Shown here: positions 17,476 through 24,987 of the stretch, one piece after another
Layout of the letters: each line of letters starts with the position of its first letter
Numbering within the stretch: the stretch's first letter is position 1
NCBI GenBank assembly: GCA_016718805.1
Contig: JADKCP010000007.1
Location: forward strand, 1 to 64,000
Direction of reading: 5' to 3'
Source: Bacteroidota bacterium
Lineage (GTDB): Bacteria; Bacteroidota; Bacteroidia; UBA4408
DNA: 64,000 bases
Made by a program: the position numbers and the translations under genes
The notes under the pieces: model-generated
Database searches by the model: none
What the model saw: only the letters and a program-made list of their open reading frames with translations
Told to the model about the DNA's origin: nothing

Positions 17476-19101
17476 TTAATCTCGAACGCAGCGTACACTA
17501 TACGATTTAGATACGCTTAAATCCTGTGTATTACGAAGTATATTGCTATTGTCAGGAAACAATTGTCGATACCAAACGTAATTTGAAGATAAAGCAGTGC
17601 TGGTCCAGAAAAACGCATGATAATATTGTTCAGCAACTGTGTTACCAAGAGCTAAAGCAGTAGTAGGATTATTAGATACTGTGAATTGTGTTGCACTGGT
17701 AACAGCGGTAATAGTTGTTCCAGGAGGAAGCACACCGTTTCCGGTAGTTACTTTTACCAATCTTCCAACAGTTAATCCTGCTGTGTTGGCAGTTTTGATA
17801 ATGTTAGAAGTAACAGGAGTTGCAGCATTGGCAATAACAGACTTTCCTAAGTTAACATTCATTTTAGCAGTAAAACCACTTGTGTTGGTACCGGAAGAAC
17901 CTCCACCATCAACTTGTGTTACATCTTTTAAAGCATCACCATTGTTTGAAACTGCTGTACTTAATGCAGTATAATCAGCATCGGAAGCAACGTGCCATCT
18001 GGCAGGACAAACGCTTTGTGAATCAACCACTGTAACCGCATTTACTTCATTCCAAGTAAATACTTCAGAACCGTTGGCTTTACGAATATTCTCTTTCGTC
18101 CAGCAACGACCTGCAATTTGAGCTATTTTATAGGTTTGTCCGCTAACAGCATCCACCACTTGAGTATCAGTTCCACAAGAATTATTCGCATATTTAACAA
18201 TCACTTTACGACTAACAGAATCACCCTTCACACCATTCACAATTGAATGCACCCAGTATGTACCTTCTGCTGCTTTTGTTACCCCTGTAATAGTTATAGT
18301 ATCGTTGGTCGATGAAAAACCATCCGGTCCTGACCATTTAAAGCTTGAACCTGGGCTAGCAATGGTTTCGGTTGCTCTCATCGATAGGGTAGCATCAACA
18401 GTAGTTACGTAGGTAGCTGTTGCAGCATCAGTTCCGATGGAGCTCATTCCAATAGCTGAAGTTTTTGGTTTGGTTGGTTTTATAGTAATAGTTAAAGCAC
18501 TATCAGGTGTTGTACAACCTGCGCCACCGTTTGTTAAGGTCATACGAAAGGTGTAAGTACCGGCCTGACTAGCCTTTAAACCAATGACAGAGAAATTTTG
18601 TACAAGGGTATCCGTAGCACCATTTGGGCGTGACCATCTGTAGGTTGCATTAGCATTAAAAGCACCATTAAATGAAACGGTATCACCAACAACAAAAGTT
18701 CCATCGCTGCGGCTACCATTGCTAACTGATATGGCAGGGGCGGCATTGCAAGAACTTACGTAAGTAAATCCAGGTTCACTGGCACATCCGTTTACGGTAA
18801 TAATAACTGAATACTCACCTGCTTGAGATGCTTTAGTAAAAGTTATAACCGGATTTTGTTCAGACGAAGAAAAACCTGCAGGGCCCGACCAACTGTAAGT
18901 TGCACCGGCAATAGACTCGGCAGTGAATTGAATTTGAGAATTAATTGCCACAGGACTGTTATTACTTGCATGTGGGGCAGCTGGTGCTTCACACGGAACT
19001 TCAAAATCGCGTTCCTTTTCTTTACAAGATGCAACAAAAAGCATTGTCGACAACCCGCATACGGTTAACAGTTTACCAAATGAAATCATGTTTCTTTTCA
19101 T
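17476..19101 (-). CDS. Surface lipoprotein with Ig/PKD-like repeats and a FISUMP domain carrying an insertion
   Basis: A 541-residue lipoprotein with its lipobox cysteine at residue 26 (LFVASCKEKE). Three Ig/PKD-like modules span about 38-305 (SWSGPAGFSSSEQNPVITFT, RWSRPNGATDT, KWSGPDGFSSTNDTITITGV). A Fibrobacter major paralogous (FISUMP) domain follows from about 310: DAVSGQTYKIAQIAGRCWTK, CPARWHVASDADYTALS, FFWTST, SKSYSVRCVRD. The FISUMP domain is interrupted at about 422-492 by a Thr/Val-rich segment (LPPGTTITAVTSATQFTVSN) that looks like a separate small beta module. The protein is probably exposed on the outer membrane. Its function is unknown; a binding or adhesive role is inferred. 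Confidence 0.83.
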   Translation of the reverse strand: MKRNMISFGKLLTVCGLSTMLFVASCKEKERDFEVPCEAPAAPHASNNSPVAINSQIQFTAESIAGATYSWSGPAGFSSSEQNPVITFTKASQAGEYSVIITVNGCASEPGFTYVSSCNAAPAISVSNGSRSDGTFVVGDTVSFNGAFNANATYRWSRPNGATDTLVQNFSVIGLKASQAGTYTFRMTLTNGGAGCTTPDSALTITIKPTKPKTSAIGMSSIGTDAATATYVTTVDATLSMRATETIASPGSSFKWSGPDGFSSTNDTITITGVTKAAEGTYWVHSIVNGVKGDSVSRKVIVKYANNSCGTDTQVVDAVSGQTYKIAQIAGRCWTKENIRKANGSEVFTWNEVNAVTVVDSQSVCPARWHVASDADYTALSTAVSNNGDALKDVTQVDGGGSSGTNTSGFTAKMNVNLGKSVIANAATPVTSNIIKTANTAGLTVGRLVKVTTGNGVLPPGTTITAVTSATQFTVSNNPTTALALGNTVAEQYYHAFFWTSTALSSNYVWYRQLFPDNSNILRNTQDLSVSKSYSVRCVRD

Positions 19102-19219
19102 AAGTATTGAATTTGTTTTGTAAGCAATAGTTTTAATTAATTGGTAGTTAACCTTCTGAATTAAAATCTATTTTAAAGTTTATGTAATTGTATTGATTTT
19201 TCTTACTATTTAATCAAAG

Positions 19220-19227
19220 CAAATGTA
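19220..19227 (-). promoter_or_regulatory. Predicted -7 element for the FISUMP lipoprotein gene
   Basis: The minus strand reads TACATTTG, matching TAnnTTTG. It would give a leader of about 110 nt before the ATG at 19101. Confidence 0.35.
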
Positions 19228-19355
19228 AAATAATTTCTTTAAAAAAAACTAATTAATCAATTTCCTTTCGATTTTTAGAATACTCTAATAGAAGAATGCC
19301 TGAATTGTTTCAGTTTATAACTTGCAATTTGGCACTTTTTAGATGAACATTGTAG

Positions 19356-19363
19356 TACATTTG
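19356..19363 (+). promoter_or_regulatory. Predicted -7 element for the DUF3817 gene
   Basis: TACATTTG matches TAnnTTTG and lies 30 bp before the ATG at 19394. A TTTG at 19328-19331 sits at a slightly long but plausible -33 distance. The box lies downstream of the alternative ATG at 19343, which argues against that start. Confidence 0.45.
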
Positions 19364-19393
19364 CGGCTTCTAAAAATAAATCATCGATACCTT

Positions 19394-19696
19394 ATGAATG
19401 CTCAAAAACTACTTCGCATATTTAGATACATAGCCATTGCCGAAGGTGTATCCTATTTGGCTTTGCTCGGCATTGCGATGCCCTTAAAATACCTGAGTGG
19501 TAATTTATTGGTAATTAAGTATATGGGTTGGGTGCACGGCATATTATTTATTTTGTTTTGTACGTTTCTGGCATTCGTTAAATTCAAAATGAATTGGACC
19601 ATACTTAAATCACTTAGGGCATTTTTAGCTTCCCTTTTACCATTTGGTACTTTTATTTTTGATAAAGAAATTAAGAAGGAAATAGAACAATTCTAA
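19394..19696 (+). CDS. DUF3817 integral membrane protein
   Basis: A protein of about 100 residues with three predicted membrane helices, including AIAEGVSYLALLGIAMPLKY and MGWVHGILFILFCTFLAFVK, and a cytoplasmic tail (FIFDKEIKKEIEQF). The order of motifs matches DUF3817 (YdzA-like) proteins. I use the ATG at 19394 (MNAQKLLRIFRYIAIAEG) because family members begin here and a promoter-like box lies between it and the ATG at 19343. Function is unknown. A decayed second copy of its 3' end lies about 2.2 kb downstream. Confidence 0.8.
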   Translation: MNAQKLLRIFRYIAIAEGVSYLALLGIAMPLKYLSGNLLVIKYMGWVHGILFILFCTFLAFVKFKMNWTILKSLRAFLASLLPFGTFIFDKEIKKEIEQF

Positions 19697-19749
19697 ATTT
19701 ATTTAAGCAAAAAAAAGATTTGGAAAACCACTGATTCTTCAGTATTTAC

Positions 19750-20994
19750 TTATCGCACTAAATGAACAAAACCTTTTAATTCATATTTCTTTAAATCGCG
19801 ACCTACAGCATTTAAAAAATAATAATAAACACCATCACTAAGTTCCTTTCCACTATTACTGCGACCATCCCAACTTTGATTTAGTTCATTAATTTCAGCA
19901 ACTAATGCTCCATATCGATTAACAATTTTACAATTTAAGTGAACAATATTTTTTGAAGTAATCGAAAATAAATCGTTCTGATTATCTTGATTTGGGCTGA
20001 AAATATTTGGAACCCAAAGTGAGCTCTCACTAGAACAATCAATAACAGTTATTAAAACACTATCTGTTGCTGTGTAGCCAAAAGTATTTTGATGACTTAC
20101 ATAATACTTAGTTGTTAACTTTGGAATGGCAGTGGGATTAGTCAAAGTACTATCATTTATTCCAATTTTAGGATACCAGGTGCAACTAATGGCAGTATCG
20201 TTAGCTCCAAGTAGTAAACTATCGCCTAAGCAGATGGTGGTATCGTGTATTGTTTTAGGTGTTGTTATTTCAAACAAACTTACATCGTCAATGTAATAGT
20301 AACTAATTTGTACAGATATCGGTAAAACTGTGCTAGTAGCAACAATTTGAGTTTGTGTAGAGGCATCATCCTTAAAATTTCCTATAGTTATATACTCCTC
20401 ACCGCCTTTTGCTTTGTAAATGCCTTGAATTTTCATCCAACCTGCTGTATCGGCATAGAATAAATTACCTTCAGTTTGTATTTGCGGTGTTCGCGTAATG
20501 TTGGTATAAATTGAATCAAAAAAAGCACTGTCTGAAAAATAACAACCGAAACTGTTAATTGCAACTTGATTACTATGTACTGCTGGAAAATCCGCAAGGC
20601 TCACATAAAATTCCAAGTAATACTCAATTCCGCTAGTTAGACTAGATTTTAATTTTGTTTGAATGTATTCTCTACCACTATTCACAAAAGAGTTGCTGCC
20701 AAAACAACCCAAACCAGCATATCCTAAATTTGAATGCCCATTCTCAATTCCAAATTGATTCAATGGCACTCCAACAAGTGAACCTAAACCTGCACAAAAA
20801 TTAAAGTAATCTGAAGTACCAAATGTAGGTTGCATCCATTGTGGAGCAATATTCAAATCTCCCAATCCAATATTGCAAGTTGTTTTTGTTTCAAAGTCGC
20901 CATTGTAAACAAAATTAATTTGTGAAAATAAATTTCCATTAAAAATTAAATGAAAAGCAATCAATAGAAAATAACTATAACAACTTTTTTTCAA
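19750..20994 (-). CDS. T9SS type B (gliding-motility C-terminal domain) secreted protein
   Basis: A 414-residue protein with a signal peptide (1-24). An N-terminal beta-rich module of about 210 residues begins NFVYNGDFE and contains YYIDDVSLFEI, in the style of a carbohydrate-binding domain. A short PKD-like segment follows at about 245-310. The ending is a CHU_C/type B sorting domain (WVPNIFSPNQDNQNDLFSIT, NRYGALVAEINELNQSWDGR, LSDGVYYYFL). Type B tails direct surface display or secretion through T9SS. The start is TTG directly after an in-frame TAG, and no ATG gives the signal peptide. It follows the T9SS fragment upstream on the same strand with a 16-bp gap. Confidence 0.82.
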   Translation of the reverse strand: MKKSCYSYFLLIAFHLIFNGNLFSQINFVYNGDFETKTTCNIGLGDLNIAPQWMQPTFGTSDYFNFCAGLGSLVGVPLNQFGIENGHSNLGYAGLGCFGSNSFVNSGREYIQTKLKSSLTSGIEYYLEFYVSLADFPAVHSNQVAINSFGCYFSDSAFFDSIYTNITRTPQIQTEGNLFYADTAGWMKIQGIYKAKGGEEYITIGNFKDDASTQTQIVATSTVLPISVQISYYYIDDVSLFEITTPKTIHDTTICLGDSLLLGANDTAISCTWYPKIGINDSTLTNPTAIPKLTTKYYVSHQNTFGYTATDSVLITVIDCSSESSLWVPNIFSPNQDNQNDLFSITSKNIVHLNCKIVNRYGALVAEINELNQSWDGRSNSGKELSDGVYYYFLNAVGRDLKKYELKGFVHLVR

Positions 20995-21010
20995 CTATTG
21001 AATTATTAAA

Positions 21011-21487
21011 TTATTTTACAATAATCAATTTAGAAACATTAGACTTTTGGTCATTACAAGTTAAGTATACCAAATAAACTCCTTGCGGAATTTCTTCAGT
21101 TGTGATTGTTAAATTACCTATAGCTTTTGACAAAGAGTAACTTTTGAATTCATGTCCGGTAATATCAAAAATCTTAATAAAAGAATTCCCATCCAAAGGT
21201 AATTTATAATTTACAATTATATTTTCTGATGCAGGATTAGGAAATAAGTCAAAAAGTAATGCTTCTTTTGCATCAATATTAGAATGCTTAGCCCGTTCTC
21301 CAGAAAAACTAACACAATTGTCATTAAATAATCTAAACTGATGTGTAATGGCACAATATATATCTCTAGCTTGTATTACGGCTTTTCCACCGGCCAATTT
21401 ACATTGCATCGCAATATCAAGTAAGTTGGTTGTATCACTTGAATTAAAAGCTTGACCTAATTCCTTTTTCAAAATCAACTCGTTCAC
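21011..21487 (-). CDS. C-terminal fragment of a T9SS type A protein
   Basis: The frame read from GTG at 21487 encodes 158 residues with no signal peptide. Residues 85-158 form a type A sorting domain (LFPNPASENIIVNYKLPLDG, IKIFDITGHEFKSYSL, EIPQGVYLVYLTCND). The frame stays open upstream to about 21598 without an ATG, giving sensible residues such as YYSVASNFNNWVTANSQIEQ, then meets a stop. The N-terminal part with its export signal is therefore missing. I read this as the remnant of a larger secreted protein truncated at a rearrangement junction near 21.6 kb. Whether it is translated is doubtful. Confidence 0.65.
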   Translation of the reverse strand: MNELILKKELGQAFNSSDTTNLLDIAMQCKLAGGKAVIQARDIYCAITHQFRLFNDNCVSFSGERAKHSNIDAKEALLFDLFPNPASENIIVNYKLPLDGNSFIKIFDITGHEFKSYSLSKAIGNLTITTEEIPQGVYLVYLTCNDQKSNVSKLIIVK

Positions 21488-21589
21488 AAATTTTTGATTT
21501 TGCTCAATCTGCGAGTTGGCAGTTACCCAGTTATTAAAATTAGAAGCTACAGAATAATAGCCTTGTTTAATAGCTTTTTGGGAATATGA

Positions 21590-21775
21590 GTTAAAAAGTT
21601 AAAAATAAAAGGTGGCTACTCCAGCCATGAATCATTTGCGGTTAACAATGATCTATCGAGAATGCAGTATTGGAGAATCGAAAAAGGAATTGCCAATATT
21701 ACAATTAAAAGTTTACTTAGAATTTTAGCAATTCACAAAATTTCGCTTGAAGATTTTTTTGCTGATAATTTTTAA
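21590..21775 (+). pseudogene. Truncated XRE-family helix-turn-helix regulator
   Basis: A frame open from 21590 to the TAA at 21773-21775 encodes GYSSHESFAVNNDLSRMQYW, RIEKGIANITIKSLLRILAI and HKISLEDFFADNF. This is the recognition-helix and C-terminal portion of XRE regulators typical of Bacteroidota. The start codon and roughly the first ten residues are absent, and a stop lies immediately before 21590. It overlaps the end of the T9SS fragment on the other strand, so the breakpoint lies near 21.59 kb. Probably non-functional. Confidence 0.6.
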
Positions 21776-21894
21776 AAAATCTTAATTTTCCCTGATTCTT
21801 AATTTCCATATTACACCAATTTTTTATTTCACTGAATCGTTAATTTTACTCAGAGAGATTAAACAAAGGCTAATCCAATCTAAAATAACTAAAA

Positions 21895-21970
21895 ACATTT
21901 TTCGCTTCGCTTATACCATTCGGAACCTTTCTTTTGATAAAGAAATAAAGAAGGAATTAGACAGCAAAAT
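21895..21970 (+). pseudogene. Decayed 3' end of a second DUF3817 gene copy
   Basis: This stretch aligns by eye with 19616-19691, the 3' end of the intact DUF3817 gene. It encodes FFASLIPFGTF; after one missing T the frame continues as DKEIKKELD. The rest of the gene is absent. It lies about 75 bp upstream of the uvrD start, with the two T9SS genes and the HTH remnant between it and the intact copy. Confidence 0.6.
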
Positions 21971-22018
21971 ATTGTCAATATCTTATTACTTGGTTATATA
22001 AAGTGGGTGAATTTATTC

Positions 22019-22026
22019 TACCTTTG
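22019..22026 (+). promoter_or_regulatory. Predicted -7 element for uvrD/pcrA
   Basis: TACCTTTG matches TAnnTTTG and ends 20 bp before the GTG start at 22047. Confidence 0.45.
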
Positions 22027-22046
22027 AAAATCAAAATTTTTATAGA

Positions 22047-24398
22047 GTGGAGAATTATTTAGAACAGCTGAATGGTGTTCAACGGGAAGCTGTTGTTCAT
22101 ACCAAAGGCCCCGTAATGATTGTAGCCGGAGCCGGGTCAGGCAAAACACGGGTGCTTACTTATAGAATTGCCCATTTATTAAAAACCGGCGTAGACGCTT
22201 TCAATATTTTATCTCTCACTTTTACAAATAAGGCTGCTAGAGAGATGAAAGAACGCATCGAAAAAATTGTGGGCAGCAGCGAAGCTCGTAATTTATGGAT
22301 GGGTACCTTTCACAGTGTATTTGCAAAAATATTACGCATTGAAGCCGAAAGACTTGGATACCCCAGCAATTTTACAATTTATGATACCGACGATACAAAG
22401 AGTCTTATTAAAACCATATTAAAAGAACAAGGCCTCGATGATAAAATATACAAGCCGGGCGTTGTTTACAACCGAATTTCATCAGCAAAAAATAGCCTAA
22501 TAAGTTGGCAAGCTTACAAGCAAAATGCTGAAATTATGGAAGAAGACCGAATGGCGGCTAAACCTAAGTTAGGACTTGTATATGAGTTGTATCAAAAGCG
22601 TTGTTTTAATTCGGGGGCGATGGATTTTGATGATTTACTCTTTAATACAAATGTATTGTTGCGCGACTTTCCGGAAGTGTTGAACAAGTACCAACATAAA
22701 TTTAAATACATATTAGTTGACGAGTATCAGGATACCAATTTTTCGCAATATGTTATAGTAAAAAAACTGGCCGCTGCTTCCGAAAATATTTGTGTGGTAG
22801 GTGACGATGCACAATCAATTTATGCCTTTAGAGGAGCCAATATTCAAAACATTTTAAATTTTAAAAAAGACTATCCCGATTTACAGGTTTTTAAACTTGA
22901 ACAAAATTACCGTTCTACTCAGGTAATTGTAAATGCAAGTAACAGCGTAATTCGTAACAATAAAGACCAGCTGCAAAAAGATGTATGGACCAGCAACGAT
23001 GTAGGAGATAAAATTAAAGTAATTAAAACCTATTCCGACAATGAAGAAGGAAATTCAGTAGCTCATTCGATTTTTGAAACCAAAATGAATGAACAGGCAC
23101 ATAACCATGATTTTGCTATACTATACCGCACCAATGCACAAAGTAGAGCCATGGAGGAAGCCTTGCGTAAAATGGGAATACCCTATCGAATTTATGGTGG
23201 TTTAAGCTTTTACAAGCGAAAGGAAATAAAGGATTTACTGGCTTATTATCGGTTAACTATTAATCACAACGACGAGGAAGCATTAAAGCGAATTATAAAT
23301 TATCCTGCCAGAGGAATTGGAAATTCAACCCTCGAAAAATTGGTAGTGGCAGCTGCCGAAAACAATACCAGCATTTGGAATGTGATTGAATCACCCAATG
23401 GTTTACAACTAAATTTGTCGGCTGCGACCTATACAAAATTGCAGGATTTTGTGATGATGATTCGTAGTTTTGAAGTACAGTTGACCACTCAAAATGCGTT
23501 TACATTGGGAAATCAAATTGCCATTTCTTCAGGAATATTGCGTGAATTATATACTGATAAAAGTCCCGAAGGAGTAGCGCGACATGAGAATATTCAAGAA
23601 TTGTTAAATGGTATGAAGGAGTTCAGCGACCGAGAATTGGCTGCCGAATTGCTAACTGACCAAAAGCCGGATGTGAGTTTAACTGCTTTTATGCAAGACA
23701 TCGCCTTATTAACCGATAGTGATGAGAGTGATAAAGACGATACTAACAAAGTCTCTTTAATGACCATTCACAGTGCTAAAGGGCTTGAATTTCCCTATGT
23801 GCACATTGTTGGTTTGGAAGAAAATTTATTTCCTTCACAACTTTCGTTAAGCTCGCGCGATGACCTTGAAGAAGAACGTAGATTATTTTATGTTGCGCTT
23901 ACCCGAGCCGAAAAAAAAGTAACACTCTCCTACTCTACCAGCCGCTATAAATGGGGGAATTTAATAAGTTGTGAACCGAGTCGTTTTATTGAAGAAGTAG
24001 ATAGCAAATACCTCGATTATAATGAACCTGCTTCGCAACAAGTCAGCACTAACTTTGATGATGAACGAAGCAACTACAACGGAGGTTTTGTAAAAAATAA
24101 ATTTGTTCCTCGTCAAAAAGAGATTGTCGCTAAACCTGCTGCGGCGCCACTTGTACCTCCACGAAAAAATTTGGTACGCATGAATACGTCATTAGCAAAG
24201 AACAATTCAGTTACTGAGATTATAGGAGATGATACAAAAAATTTACAACCCGAAATGATGGTTGAACATGGTCGTTTTGGTAAAGGAGTAGTAAAAAAAA
24301 TGGAAGGTGTATTTCCAAATCAAAAAGCTACTATCCACTTTGAGTCAGCCGGAGAAAAATTGCTGATTTTAAAGTTTGCTAAATTGAAAATTATCTAA
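22047..24398 (+). CDS. uvrD: UvrD/PcrA-type superfamily 1A DNA helicase
   Basis: A 783-residue 3'-5' DNA helicase. Walker A is in VAGAGSGKTRVLTYRI, motif II is ILVDEYQDTNFSQY, and motif III contains GDDAQSIYAFRGA. Motif IV is KLEQNYRSTQ, motif V is TIHSAKGLEFPYV, and motif VI is FYVALTRAEKKVTLSYS. The C-terminal segment of about 50 residues (VEHGRFGKGVVKKMEGVFPN) is the PcrA/UvrD Tudor-like RNA polymerase-interacting module. It acts in nucleotide excision and mismatch repair and in clearing recombination intermediates. The GTG start gives MENYLEQLNGVQREAV, the normal N-terminus. It is monocistronic, followed by a repeat cluster. Confidence 0.95.
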   Translation: MENYLEQLNGVQREAVVHTKGPVMIVAGAGSGKTRVLTYRIAHLLKTGVDAFNILSLTFTNKAAREMKERIEKIVGSSEARNLWMGTFHSVFAKILRIEAERLGYPSNFTIYDTDDTKSLIKTILKEQGLDDKIYKPGVVYNRISSAKNSLISWQAYKQNAEIMEEDRMAAKPKLGLVYELYQKRCFNSGAMDFDDLLFNTNVLLRDFPEVLNKYQHKFKYILVDEYQDTNFSQYVIVKKLAAASENICVVGDDAQSIYAFRGANIQNILNFKKDYPDLQVFKLEQNYRSTQVIVNASNSVIRNNKDQLQKDVWTSNDVGDKIKVIKTYSDNEEGNSVAHSIFETKMNEQAHNHDFAILYRTNAQSRAMEEALRKMGIPYRIYGGLSFYKRKEIKDLLAYYRLTINHNDEEALKRIINYPARGIGNSTLEKLVVAAAENNTSIWNVIESPNGLQLNLSAATYTKLQDFVMMIRSFEVQLTTQNAFTLGNQIAISSGILRELYTDKSPEGVARHENIQELLNGMKEFSDRELAAELLTDQKPDVSLTAFMQDIALLTDSDESDKDDTNKVSLMTIHSAKGLEFPYVHIVGLEENLFPSQLSLSSRDDLEEERRLFYVALTRAEKKVTLSYSTSRYKWGNLISCEPSRFIEEVDSKYLDYNEPASQQVSTNFDDERSNYNGGFVKNKFVPRQKEIVAKPAAAPLVPPRKNLVRMNTSLAKNNSVTEIIGDDTKNLQPEMMVEHGRFGKGVVKKMEGVFPNQKATIHFESAGEKLLILKFAKLKII

Positions 24399-24453
24399 TT
24401 CTTAGTTTGATTTTTTCTCGTATTCTATTGTTAAATTCCATAGAATAATTTGC

Positions 24454-24906
24454 CTACGCACTCCTTCGACTTCGCTCAGGATGACCTGTGGGGTTTGGGT
24501 TCAGGTTGAGCCGATTCGAAACCTGTGTGTTGGCCGTTGCTGATGATGAGCCTGCGCGCTCCTTCGACTTCGCTCAGGATGACCCTGTGGGGTTTGGGTT
24601 CAGGTTGAGCATTTATTTCCAAAAAATAAAACATTCGGGGCAGGTTGAGCATTTATTTCCAAAAAATAAAAAATTAGGGTCAGGTTGAGCGGAGTCGAAA
24701 CCCGTGGCTTGGCCGTTGCTGATGATGAGCCGACGCACTCCTTCGACTTCGTTCAGGATGACCCGGTTGGGTTTGGGTTCAGGTTGAGCATTTATTTCCA
24801 AAAAATAAAAAATTCGGGTCAGGTTGAGCGGAGTCGAAACCTGTGTGTTGGCCGTTTATGATGATGAGCCTGTGCACTCCTTCACTTCGCTTCGTATGAC
24901 CTTGAT
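24454..24906 (+). repeat. Composite cluster of three interleaved repeat units
   Basis: Three unit types alternate. Unit A (CTCCTTCGACTTCGCTCAGG core, then GGGTTTGGGTTCAGGTTGAGC) starts near 24458, 24559, 24737 and, degenerate, 24875. Unit B (ATTTATTTCCAAAAAATAAA core) is at 24611, 24651 and 24790. Unit C (GGAGTCGAAACCTGTGTGTT core with GATGATGAGCC) is near 24512, 24690 and 24829. A and C contain complementary halves (TTCGACTTCGCTCA against TGAGCGGAGTCGAA), so transcripts could form long hairpins. It resembles dispersed intergenic REP-like elements. It contains no credible gene, and its frames are only repeat translations. Confidence 0.85.
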
Positions 24907-24935
24907 GATAATGTTTGGAGTTGAAATATTACCAT

Positions 24936-24971
24936 AAAAAAAGGGAGTCAAGTATTTTGACTCCCTTTTTT
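24936..24971 (-). terminator. Rho-independent terminator of the FN3 T9SS gene
   Basis: A strong inverted repeat with core GGGAGTCAA/TTGACTCCC, a 4-base loop and A/T tracts on both sides lies 17 bp beyond the minus-strand stop at 24988. The flanking tracts make it potentially bidirectional, so it could also stop uvrD read-through. Confidence 0.85.
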
Positions 24972-24987
24972 GCCTTAGATGTATCTC

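Noticed and set aside
17639..17974. A 111-codon plus-strand frame opposite the FISUMP lipoprotein
   Set aside because: Antisense of a Thr/Val-rich region; hydrophobic by composition only, no family match.
24488..24801. Frames within the repeat cluster on both strands
   Set aside because: They merely translate repeat units (FDFAQDD, VILNEVEG) and have no independent support.
24454..24906. A CRISPR array
   Set aside because: Units are of three different kinds with irregular spacing and no uniform unique spacers, and there are no cas genes in the window.
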